Positions 26,001 to 38,000 of a stretch of DNA of 64,000 nt are shown piece by piece. The stretch comes from Dipteris shenzhenensis (Eukaryota > Polypodiophyta > Polypodiopsida > Gleicheniales). Position 1 is the first letter of the stretch, and each line of letters starts with the position of its first letter. Both the position numbers and the translations under genes were made by a program. Under the pieces are notes generated by a model. That model searched no databases. It saw only the letters and a program-made list of their open reading frames with translations, and was not told the DNA's origin. The stretch lies in the NCBI GenBank assembly GCA_047967505.1, contig CM106539.1, one strand, 5' to 3'.

Positions 26001-29000
26001 TTGTCCATCTCCTTGGAATGGAAGGCTGTAGTAAATTTCAGTTTGCTTCCAAGATTCTCTAATAGGGCTGTCCAAAAGTTGCTAATGAAACGTCCATCAT
26101 TATCGGATACAATAGATTTTGGTAACCCATGTAACCTAAAGATTTCCCTAATGAATAACCTTGCTGTTTCAAGAGCAAACAACTCCTTTTTACAAGGAAT
26201 AAAATGAGCGTGTTTACTCAACGTATCTATTGTGAGTAGGAAAGGGAGAGAGAGCAGAGAGTGTGAGCAGGAGAGCAAGAGAGTAGGAGAGTGAGAGCTG
26301 AAAGCAATAGTTGCAATAGAAGAGTGTGATACAACTGAAGAGTAGGATAGGTTTTGTCTAAGTGACAAAACCTTATCCTTCACTAACCGTAGTTAGTGAA
26401 CTAACTGTGGTTAGGAAAAAAAACCTCTAAAATGAGGGAAAAGTGCCCCTAACCTACTTATTACATTACATTGGTCACTACTAAATTATAACAATAATTC
26501 TAACACCCCCCTGCAGTGCCAATGTGATGTACAAGGAAATGATCAATCACCAAAAGGAGATAAGTTTAGGGCACTGCAAAATGCCTCAAACTTTTCACGT
26601 GGAAGTGCTTTGGTGAAAATGTTTGCAACATTGTCATGTGTTGACACATAGATCATACTGATCTCTCCTACATGCAACTTCTCTCTGACGTAGTGATAGT
26701 GAACCTCATTGTGCTTCATGAGAGCATGAAACACACGATTCTTTGCCACTGCAATAGCACTCTGACTATCAGTGAGAATTGGAGAAGGACGCTTCAATGA
26801 AAGATGAAGATCAGCAAATAAACGACGCAGCCAAACACATTCAGCTGTCGCTGTGAAAGCTGCCCTGTACTCAGCTTCACATGAGGAGGTAGCCACTGTA
26901 GACTGTTTCTTGCTCAACCAAGAAATACAATCTTTGCCCAAAAAGAAACAATTGCCACTTGTGGACTACCTAGTGTCATAGTCTCCAGCGCAATCTGAGT
27001 CACTGTAAGCATGCATCTACAAGTCACCCCCCCTGGGAAACATCAAGCCAAAAGACTTTGTATCTTGCAAGTAACGGAAGATACGTTTTACAGCCTGCCA
27101 ATGCATAGTCTTTGGGCTGTGCATATACCTGCTCACCTGAGAAACTGCAAACTGAATATCAGGTCGTGTATTGCAAAGATAAATGAGGCATCCAACAGCC
27201 TAACTATAGAGTGTGACATCAATTGATTCACCTGCATCATGCATTGTAAGCTTCAGCCCCGGCTCCATGGGAGTAGCTATGGGCTTACAATCCTGCATGT
27301 TGAATCTGTCCAAGAGTTTCTGCACATACTTGAATTGAGACATAACGATACCACTTTTCTCTTGAGTGAACTGGATCCCCAAATAAAAGTGTAGCAGCCC
27401 CAAATCTGACATGTCAAAAGTGGTCTGCAATTCAGCTTTAAAATCTGCAATATTATCCTCATTTGACCCTGTGAGCAGTAAGTCATCTACATAAAGAATG
27501 ATGACTAAAATATCCCCCCCATCCTTCTTGATGTAGAGGGTGCTCTCAATTGGACTATTGTGCAGTCCCTTGCTAATCAGAAAGGCATGAATTTTGGCAT
27601 ACCATGCACGTGGGGCTTGTTTCAGCCCATACAAAGCTTTATTCAGCTTGCATACCTGAAGTGCATTTCCTGAAATTTCAAAGCCCGGAGGTTGTTTGAC
27701 ATAAACCTCTTCCAACAAGTCTCCATTAAGGAAAGCTATTTTAATGTCCAACTGATGAACATTCTATTCAAAATTTGCAGCCATGGCTATAACTGACCTA
27801 ATGGTTGTCATCCTGGATGTAGGAGCTCATAGTCTATGCCCTTTTTCTGAGCATATCCTTTTGCAACCAGCCTTGCCTTGTACCAATCAATGAACCCATC
27901 TGGCTTTCTTTTGACTTTGAAAACCCACCGTGTACCTATGGCATGTTTACCTGGTGGCAAATCCACAACTTCCCATGTCTGATTTTTCTGAATGGACTGC
28001 AATTCATCGTGCATGGCATTCATCCAATGCACATTATCATGTGCTTCTTCAAATGTCTCAGGTTCCTCCTCATCAAGAAGAGTACCTGTATAAGCTGATT
28101 CAACTGCAAGAGCTCCCCCCCCATGCCTTACTGCACTCCGAGTTCTGCCAAGTAATGGAGCATCAATTTTACTCTCCCTGAGAGTTTGTAATAGCCAATT
28201 TGAAACTGTTTTTATATCTGCAATTTCTTGCTGAACAACCTCTTCCACTGCTTGTGGAGGTGGTAAGATATCCTGTGGCTGAATTGAAGCATGTGGAGGT
28301 ATCTGTAAATCAGGGGAACCCAAGGCAATGGGTAGTAATCCCTCAAAGACATCATCGGAAGAAGTAGGCATATCAAATTCAGCTTGAGTGTGAGCTGAAT
28401 TTTCTGAAAATATAACATCTCTACTGATAATAATCTTGCGTGTGACAGGATTGTAGAGACGGTAGCCCATGCTCTCTGCACTGTACCCAACAAAAATACA
28501 TTTGATTGCCTTATCAGACAACTTATGCCAAAACTCAACAAGCACATGAGCATATGCAAGGCATCCAAAAACACCAAAATGATCAACAGAAGGCTTTCTC
28601 CCTTGCCAAACTTCATAGGGAGTCTTGGTCTTCAAAGCTTTTGTGGGAGCCCAATTCAAAACATAATTGGCACACATGAGACCTTCAAGCCAAAATTGGT
28701 GAGGCAATTTTTTGCTTTTTAGCATGCATCTATCCATCTCCATAAGAGTATGATTTTTCCTCTCAGCTTTGCCATTTTGCTGAGAGGTTAGCCTCACTGT
28801 AAGCTAATGTGCAATGCCCTTGTCTTTCAAAAATGCATCAAAATCTGTAGACAAACACTCCCCTCCTCTATTTGTGCGTAATGTCTGTATCTTGAGTCCT
28901 GATTCATTCTCAACCATGGCTGCAAAGTGTTTGAAAACCATAAACACTTCTGATTTGCGTTTTAGCCCATAAACCCAAGTGTAGTTGAAGTAGTCGTCTA

Positions 29001-32000
29001 TAAAAGTGACAAAGTAAAGATGACCACCCAATGATGGAGTCCTCATGGGACCACAGACATCACTACGAATAAGCTGTAATTTTCGAAAAGCTTTTACTGA
29101 TCCATCCTTCTTGAAAGGAAATCTGTGCATTTTACCAAGAATGCACCCTTCACAGGCATGTGGAGGAGGTGTTTTAAGAGGAGGCAATGCATCAACCATA
29201 GCATGTTTTTGAAGTGTCATCAAGCTGCCATAATGCATCTGTCCATATCTGGCATGCCATAACTCAACATTCTGCATAGCAGCAATAGGAGTGGAAACTG
29301 CAAGAGCATGTGCTGGTCTTTTCTCATACATGTCAAGCTGAAAAAGACCACGTAACAAAGTACCAGACAATCTCAAGGCATAGTCATTCTCTCTGTCATG
29401 GACTGCACAATTGTCATCTTCAAAAATGACCTGAAATCCAGCTCTGTTAAGAGTGGACACTGAAAGTAGATTTTTTGTGATACCAGGCACATACAAGACA
29501 TCAGAAATTTTGAATGTTGAGGCATCAATGGCTGTAAGTTCAACTTCTCCTGTACCACGAACTGAATAGGAGGAGTTGTTGGCACATGTGACCTTTTTAC
29601 CAACGGGAGGTGGATGCACAGATGTGAAAAGACACTTCCTGGAAGTGATATGCTTTGAGGCACCGCTATCAAAATACCATGTATTTAGTGTCTCATTGAC
29701 ACTGAAAGCTGATGCATCCTTGGAAGAATCATAACTGCATGTCAGAAAAGCATAAGAGTCATCATTACAAGTGGCTGTAATATCCAGAGCAGCCAACTGA
29801 GAGTCTGAAATGCAAGATAAGAAGGCATAGTCGTGTTCCACAAAGTTGGTTGTAGCTTGCTCATTGTCAGATGCATGAGGAGCTGAATCTGAAACAGCCA
29901 TACCGGAGCTGTTTTTCTTTTCTTTTGCAAGCCTCTTCTTGCATTCTCCAATGTAATGACCTAGCTTTTTGCAGTAATGACATATACCCTTCTTCTTGGG
30001 CTTACCTGCATCACCCTTAGCCTTTTGAGAAGGCTGTCCTGAACCACTGGAAGGCTGATTTGCTGATGTCTTTGCTTGTCCCTTTCCTTTAGGCTTGAAT
30101 TTTGAAAGCATGGCATGTTCACCTGCTCGTGAAGCCATGTTTTTCCTGGTCTGCTCCTATCAACTCGTGAAAATTGAGAGGATTTGTACCCCCCTTCAAT
30201 GACAGCGAGGTATGAAAGCTGAGATAAGACTCAGGAAGAGAATTCAGAGTAGTGGTAATCATCTCTGAATCAGGAATGATCTCATCAATATTCAGCAATT
30301 GCTCTCGTAAATCCTGTAGCTTTGTGAGGTGCACTGACATGGAGTCACCCTCTTCCATATGTGTATGAGACAATTCTCTTTTCAAAAAAGACACCCTGGC
30401 ATCATTCCGAGCTGCATACATGCTCTCCAAAATATCTCATGCTGCCTTTGAGGTCTTACATGACCAGATATGCGAAATGATGAATCTTTTCACTAAAAGA
30501 GAAATACACGACAAAGCTAAAGCATCACGTGAATCCTCTCTCTTTTGCTCTAGAGTGGTAGGTATAGCTGCACCAATAACTTGTCCTGCAGCTGTACCCT
30601 GTGCACGACCTCTACCTCCTCCTTGCTGGGGAGGGGTATCAGGTGCCACATTTGCTGGCCGGATCTCATCCCCATTTACATAGTCCCACAAATTACGGGA
30701 AATCAGAATGTTGCGTACCATAAAACTCCAGAGGGAGTAGTTGGTACCATCCAGCTTATCCTCTTGTGAGAGACCACTGAACTGGAAATCATTCTGATTT
30801 TACTGGGCCATGTCTGAGAAAGAAAATACAGCAAATGCAAATCTGAATTCCCTTCCTGGGAATGGAGTGCACAATTCCCAAAAAAAAAAAAAACAGCCAA
30901 ACACTGGCTGAAAAAGCAACTCAAATCTCTGTAATGTCTCTGTCAGAAATCTACCAAAGCATCCAATCTCTCCCAAAAACACAAAAGCCCCAATTTGTGG
31001 CTTGAAATTGCAACCAGAAAGGGGCAAATGGTTTAAAAACCCCAAATGTTGCACAAATTGCACTCTGCCTGCAAAAGCCCCAAATTTCACAGCAAAATTG
31101 CAGTGTGATTGCAAAAGCCCCAAAATTTTGCAATTCTTTGCAACAAATGCAAAGTCTGTCCCCAAATACGGAATGCCCCAAATTCTTGCAAGATCTTAGC
31201 CAAACAATGGCTCTCGGCGCAAATGCCTATCACGAAACACCTTCCAGAGTCCACCTACAAAAAAAAAATCTGCAGAAAGTACGGTAGAGTCCACCTACAA
31301 AAAAAAAATCTGCAGAAAGTACGGCCTCTTCAGATTGTACGGAACTGACAGTACGAAACTGTCAGTACGAAGTCCGTACAATGTATGGACTGTACAAATT
31401 CATGTACGGATTTCTATATGGATGTACGGAGTGTGTACAGCTCTTTGTACGGATCTTGTTGTACAGGTGTACGGTTGCTGTACGGAACAGTCAACACAGA
31501 TCTGTACGGCGGCTGTACGAGCCAAGTACGGCAAATGTACGACGGTACGTTGTACGATTGTATGACGGAACTGTACGACAGTACGGCAACGGCCTGACGT
31601 AGATGTAAGAGTGCTTGAGCTCCATGAGCTTGTACGGACCTGACGGCAAGAGCTGTACGATGCAGGAGCTGGTACGGCGCAGGAGCTGAGTACGACGGTG
31701 CAAGAGCTGAGTCCGTACAGATTGTACGAAGGACTGTACGGACGATGGGCTGTACGGACGAAAGCTACAAGCAGGTACGGACGGGCAGGGAGCTTTGAGC
31801 AGGGAGAGCTTGCAGGCAAGGAGCAGGGAGCAAGGTCTTTCTGCTCTGATACCAAATGTGAGTAGGAAAGGGAGAGAGAGCAGAGTGTGTGAGCAAGAGA
31901 GCAAGAGAGTAGGAGAGTGAGAGCTAAAAGCAATAGTTGCAATAGAAGAGTGTGATACAACTGAAGAGTGGGATAGGTTTTGTCTAAGTGACAAAACCTT

Positions 32001-35000
32001 ATCCGTCACTAACTGTAGTTAGTGAACTAACTGTGGTTAGGGGGAAAAACCTCTAAAATGAGGGAAAAGTGCCCCTAACCTACTTATTACATTACATTGG
32101 TCACTGCTAAATTATAACAATAACTCTAACATCTATAACAGTGAAAATCTGCTCAAACTGACCAACCTTGGGAAAACCTGACACAAAATCCATTGTAATG
32201 TGTTCCCACCTTTCCGAGGGAATAGGCAAAGGCTGCAAAAGACCAGCAATCTTACTTGTGTCAGATTTAATGCGCTGACGTACCTTGGGGAAACCTGACA
32301 CAAAATCCATTGTAATGTGTTCCCACCTTTCCGAGGGGATAGGCAAAGACTGCAAAAGACCAGCAGTCTTACTTGTGTCAAATTTAATGCGCTAACATAC
32401 GTCACATTGTTGAACAAAGGTCGAAACTTCTTTGCGAAGTTTAGGCCAATGGAAGTACCTCTCAATATTATCAATGGTCCCTCTAATGCCTCTATGTCCA
32501 AAATATGGACTCGCATGTAACTCACTCATGACTAGATACCGAAATGTTTTGGGTACACATATGGCACGTCCCAAAAATAAGTATCCATCCACGATGGAAT
32601 AAGCCTCTAAACCCCCGACCTCATTACACTGAATCTTCCCATAAATGTGCGCGAAGTCCTCATCTAAAGGATAAGCTTCAACCATTGCTCCTAATGATTT
32701 CTCCTTAATCACAGAAATGTGATTAACTTGGGGCCGTCTACTTTCCTGGCTGATATTCAATATTTGGTTGCCCAAAGGATTGAATATATTCAGCCCATTT
32801 GATTTGCCTTGAAGAAACAATGGGTTGAGAAAACAACTGCTTGATACTTTGATGGTCAGTCTCAATCATAGTCACATGAAAACCCGTTTCGTCCTCTTCG
32901 AAACCTCGAAACGCGAAACAGACGAAACGCTCTCAACGAAACCTTTGTTTCGCCCAAATCAAAATAAACGTTTTTGCCCCGTTTTTTCTAGAATCCAAGG
33001 TGTTTATGTTTTGAATTTCCTTTTAGTATCTTGACTTTATATTTCTCTTTGTTCACTCTAACTTAAATATAACATATCTTTTTGTACCTATAAGGGTATA
33101 TATTAAGTATCAATTCGAAACCTATCCGTTTCGTCTGACAACACAAAACGAAACGAAACAAAACCTGTCGAAACAGCGAAACGACGAAACAGATGAAACG
33201 TTTCTTGTGACTATAGTCTTAATCTTGAAAGCAGAACCATATAAATAATGCTTCCATAACTTTAAAGCATGAATGACTGCTAGTAACTCCTTCTCATACG
33301 TGATATATTTAAATTCAGCCCCTTGAAGTTTTCTACTCTCATAAGCAATGGGATGCCCACTGCCCCAATCGAGGTACCACTCGCATCCATACATACAACA
33401 AAGATCTCTTTGTCCATGTTTGCAAGTGTTGACACTGTGCAGTGACCAATGTTCTCTTAAGCTCCTCAAAAGCTACTTGGTGAACCTCTCCCCACTCATA
33501 AAAGGAATGCTTCTTCAACAAATCTGTTAGTGGAGAAGCAAGACGTGCAAAATTCTTAATGAATCTGCGTTAATAACTACACATCCCTAGGAAGGATCTC
33601 AGCTCATGTATATTTTTGGATATTGATCATTCAACTATGGCCTTGACCTTTTTAGGGTCAACCCGAATTCCCTCAGCAGAGACAATGTGTCCCAAATACT
33701 CTATTTCTGTCTTGAAGAACTCACTCTACTTGGTATTTAGGAACAATCTATCCTTCCTTAGGAGCTCCATCACCTTAGCAAGGTGATCCTTATGCTCTTC
33801 CTCATTTTGGTTGAAAACTAAAATGTCGTAAAAGAAGACTATGACAAATTTTCCCAAGTAGGGTCACAAAACCCTTCTCATCAGCCTACTAAAAGTGGCT
33901 GGAGCATTAGTTAGGCCAAAAGGCATGACCAAAAACTCATAATGTCCTCTGAGAGTGCGAAAAGCAGTCTTATGTTCATCCCCAGCTTTCATACGAAGTT
34001 AATGATAACCAGATTTCAAATCCAATTTGCTAAAAACTTTAGCACCTTTAAGCATATCCAATAAATCATCCACTCTTGGAATCGGATACCGGTTCTTAAT
34101 CATAAGTTTATTCAAAGCACGGTAATCTATACACATACGATATGATCCATCCTTCTTCTTGACCAATAATACAGGTGCTCCAAATGGAGAACTGCTTGGT
34201 CGAATCAGGCCTTTTTACAATAGATCTTCAATTTGTTTTTCTACCTCCTCCATTTCTATCCTGTTCATCCTGTATGGGACTCTACATGGAAGAGAAGCTT
34301 TTGGCTCTAAGTCTATGGCATGATCATCTTCTCTCTCCATAGGAAATTCGACTGAGTCATCTCTTGAAAATCGATCCTCATAAGCTCTAATAAGGAACTC
34401 ATTTCTCTTCCGAACTTCTTTTGAGATACGAAGATCTTGTGAATCTCGTACATACACAAGATTACAATCTACCCCTCTTTTTACCAATCTTTTCGCTTGG
34501 GTAGGAGTAATCAATGGAATTGTATACACGTCTCGATCCCCTACGACCCTTATGTTTTCATCCTTATGTACAAAGCAACAATGATGAGTATGAGGATGAA
34601 TAGCACGGTTAAAATCATACCGCCATGGTTTACCTAGAATCATGTCAACGTCTTGTAAAGGAGCTACTAGAAAATCCCTTCCATCTCTATATTTTTGTTT
34701 ACGAAAATAAATATTCCGTACTATGGATGTGTCTTCTTCATTGTGTCCCCTAAAAGCTCCTAAGAGCGACATGTTTTTTATAGGTTCTGGTTTAAGATGG
34801 AGTGATTTTACCAATCTATCACTCACTAAGTCATAATTACATCCATCGTCTAGGAGAACCACTATTCTCTGTCCATTCACGAATCCATACACCTTAAAAA
34901 GATCATGAGACCCAAAGGTATTGGCTAAATGGACAGCATCGCTCAATAGTCATGGTAGATTTCGAGGGTGACAAGGTAGAAGCCTCACCCTCCTGCTTGG

Positions 35001-38000
35001 ATGCCTTGGCTTTCCCTTTTACTGAATTCGTCTTGCCAATCTTAGCCAAGAGAACGGGACACTTATGCCATACATGCCCTCGCTTATGTTTCTTACACCC
35101 GAAACATTTTCCTTCCTTAATCAACTTCCTCTTCTCTTCGTCCGTCGTAGAAGGAAATGGCACCCATCCAGGACGTGATTGGCTGTTCACATTCCTTACA
35201 AGAGCTTTACCCTTCCCTTTATTATTCTTAAACCGGTTTGGTTTCCTAAAAGTGGGTATACTGTTGGTCTTAGATGATGACCCACCCTCTTTATTGAAGG
35301 ATTTACGAGGATTCAATTTCCTCACGGCTATTTCAGCCAGCTTGGTGAGGTCCTTAAGCGTGGTCAGGTTAAACATTTCAATCTCGTACCTTACTTTTGG
35401 GCTTAAGGCTGCTAAATACTTCTTTCTCCTATCTTCCTCGCTCTTTTCGGGTAACTCTAGAGAGAGTTTCCAAAATCTGGCTGTAAAATATTACTCTCAT
35501 TATCGAACTACCTAAACCTCTCCCAACGAAAGATTAGGTTCTCTTCATGCCTCGGTGGCATGAAAGTGGCTTTCAATTGCTCCACGAACTTAGCCCATTC
35601 ATGAATAGGCTCTTTTCCTGTTTGTGACAAAGACCACCACATTAGAGCATCCTTCTGCAGATGCAATGTGGTAGGAGCAAGCTTCTCTTGCTCAGTCTTG
35701 TCTTGATGAGCAAAGTATAGCTCAAAATGGCGAATCCAATTGAGTATTTTGTCAGCCTCCCTTGCCCCATCATATTTGGGGAAATAAATTCTCTCTCGCG
35801 GTTGGAATTTGGACCTCTTAGAAGGGGTACTCAACTCTTCATCCCCAAAGTTTAAAGTCCTCTTAGTCCCTAATCTTGTCATAATGCACTGCTCAATCAT
35901 ATTGCTAAGCTGAAAAATCAGCTTATCAACAGGAGTCTCCTCTCTTCCTCTTGCACTTGGATTATAATCCATGTGTGCTGGGTTTTGAGTTGAAGGCGTA
36001 AACTCATCACCTTGGCTGGTCTCATTTCTTCTTTTATAATGAAAGGAGAACTCCCTATCAAAAGGTTCTTGAAGGAGAGACTGCTGTAAATCTATTTGTG
36101 GGTTATCATACTCAAGATGTGTGTAACTCTCACCTAATCCATGCTCTTTAGGAGGGGGTTAAGGTGTTCTTTCTCTCTCTCCTCGAGGTAATGGAGGAAA
36201 AGGAATAAGTTCATTGTTATATCATTCTTTCCCTTCCATTCTTTCCTTTTAGTAATACAAGAGAGAAAACGACTTGCTGTAATTTCAAAAAAGGGGTTTA
36301 TTTTACAGCAAAATTCCCGCTTCATTTGTGTTGAGAAGACACTTAAAATGACCTCCTCTTCCTTCTCTTTTAAGCTTTTCTTCTTGTATTTCTGCTCTAA
36401 ACTGGCACGCTCCGTTTGGAGCTCTAGATACCGTTATAGGGGGTACTTGATGGGTGGATAACCCCCTTGAAATCTTGTTCCGATCCAACTTTCTGTTGGG
36501 GAGAACGGGGTGTCTCTTTTCCTCATGGTTTAAGGATTTTAAGGGTACATTCACAGGCGGAGGGGGTGGTGTGGTGTGTGTGTGGGGGGAGGGGAGGGAT
36601 TTTCAGAAAAATCCCTTGTTTTCAGCACCTCAAGAAGTCAAGGTTGGTCGGGACGAAGATTTTGCAGCCCGGACAGTTTGCTGCACTACCCGCTAAACAT
36701 GTGTGCCGTCGAGGTTCCATCGTCAGATTTCGTTCTCTCACGTTCCCTAGCTGCGCTTTTCCCTGCGACTTTCGTGCCTTCTCTCGCCGTCCTCTTCCAT
36801 CGTCCACGGCTGTCACAAGCCGTGCCTTCCCCACACTAGTGCTTCCACCACGATTCTGCACGTTGCTCTCTCGCCCTCTTCTTATCCTGCTCGTGGACCG
36901 TCGCCGCTCTGATACCAAATGTGAAAAAAACCAGAATTTTCGAGAATGCATATGTGTGCAATGAATGCAGAATTTGAATGCCAGTTGGCCCTCCAATGGG
37001 GAAGAGCGCCATCGTGAGAGTACTTGTTTCTATTTCGACCTACATGCAAGGTGAGAGAGAGATGGCGGATGAATGCAATGTGGTAGAGAGAATGCTACGT
37101 GAGATTCACAATGAAAGGGTGATACCCTTTCATTAATGTCCCTTGAGATCACTCAAGTTCCATCTTTCCATTTACACTTACCCTTATCCTATGACCCATG
37201 CACCTACCATTCAATGCACTCTAATGCACCCTTTCCCTTTCCTATTGTCCCTAGGACCTAGACACATGTGTGCACATCTTTATTACTAATCATTGGCCAA
37301 TGTTACATAGTTTTGGCGGTACTATTTACATCGCTTGATCGATCATAAATACAAACATATAACCGCACCATAAAATTGGCGCCTAACGATAATAAGGTTC
37401 TAATGACTATTAATTAACTAAATAATCATTTCTCTTGTCATGACATATCTGTGCATACCAAGCTCGTGGAGCTTGCTTCAAACCATACAAGGCCTTTCTC
37501 AACTTGCATACTTTGTCTTCCTTGCCAGGTTCCACAAATCCAATGGGCTGAGAAACATAGACCTCCTCCTGAAGGTCACCATTCAAGAATGCAGTTTTAA
37601 TTTCCAACGGATGGATCTTCCATCCATGAAATGCGGCAATGCAACCACACGCCTAATAGTGGTCACACGAGAAGTGGGAGAAAAGGTTTCATCATAATCT
37701 ATGCCTTTCTGTTGTGCATAGCCCTTTGCTACAAGGCGACCTTTGTACTTGTCTATGGACCCATCTGATTTTCTTTTGAGCTTATACACCCACTTCGTGC
37801 CAATTGCCTTCTTGCCGGCAGGCAAGTCCACCAACTCCCAAGCGTGGTCTTTCTTAATGGAGTCAATCTCCGCTTGCATTGCATGCATCCAATGCCCATT
37901 GTCTCGTGCGTCATCAAAACTATCACGCTCCTCTGCCTCAATTATGTTGTTGACCCAAGCAGACTCACAGAAATGGGCATCCTTAGTGTCTCTAGTGCCA

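Larger units (their letters stand above)
26231..32131 (-). mobile_element. inner copia retrotransposon, full-length, degenerate
   Basis: Minus orientation; 275-bp LTRs (32131-31857 and 26505-26231), TGTTAGA...CTCACA, target duplication ATAGA (plus TCTAT at 32132-32136 and 26226-26230). The interior has a primer site, a GTAC-dense leader, gag, and all pol domains with several stops and one frameshift. About a dozen differences separate the LTRs by eye, so it is clearly older than the copia at 9.5 kb. It landed inside the integrase of the nested gypsy. Confidence 0.95.
25960..32865 (-). pseudogene. gypsy integrase, zinc-binding and core parts, split by inner copia
   Basis: Coding parts are 32865-32137 and 26230-25976. 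Seen: [39 protein letters not shown] (HHCC zinc domain); [17 protein letters not shown] (core, duplicated in tandem); then [17 protein letters not shown] across the insertion with one ATAGA removed; [14 protein letters not shown] and [12 protein letters not shown]. The DDE residues Asp and Asp are readable; the Glu region is frayed. Confidence 0.85.
24621..37445 (-). mobile_element. nested Ty3/gypsy retrotransposon (12.8 kb with its own inserts)
   Basis: LTRs 37445-36920 (5') and 25132-24621 (3') in minus orientation, both TGTCATGACAAG...TTTTTCACA, with target duplication AGATA (plus strand TATCT at 37446-37450 and 24616-24620). Order: primer site, leader, gag, zinc knuckle, protease, RT, RNase H, integrase, chromodomain-like C-terminus. 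It is interrupted by a copia (26231-32131) in the integrase and a MITE (32867-33214) in RNase H. Without these its own length is about 6.6 kb. Stops and a lost catalytic residue show that it is dead. Confidence 0.93.

Noticed and set aside
31335-31602. Tyr/Val/Arg-rich frames over the GTAC array in three phases
   Set aside because: Repeat-encoded; all three frames stay open because the short unit lacks stop codons, not because of coding.
36467-36964. 165-codon plus-strand frame at 36.5-37.0 kb
   Set aside because: It lies in leader and LTR of the minus-strand gypsy, with no domain; a chance frame.
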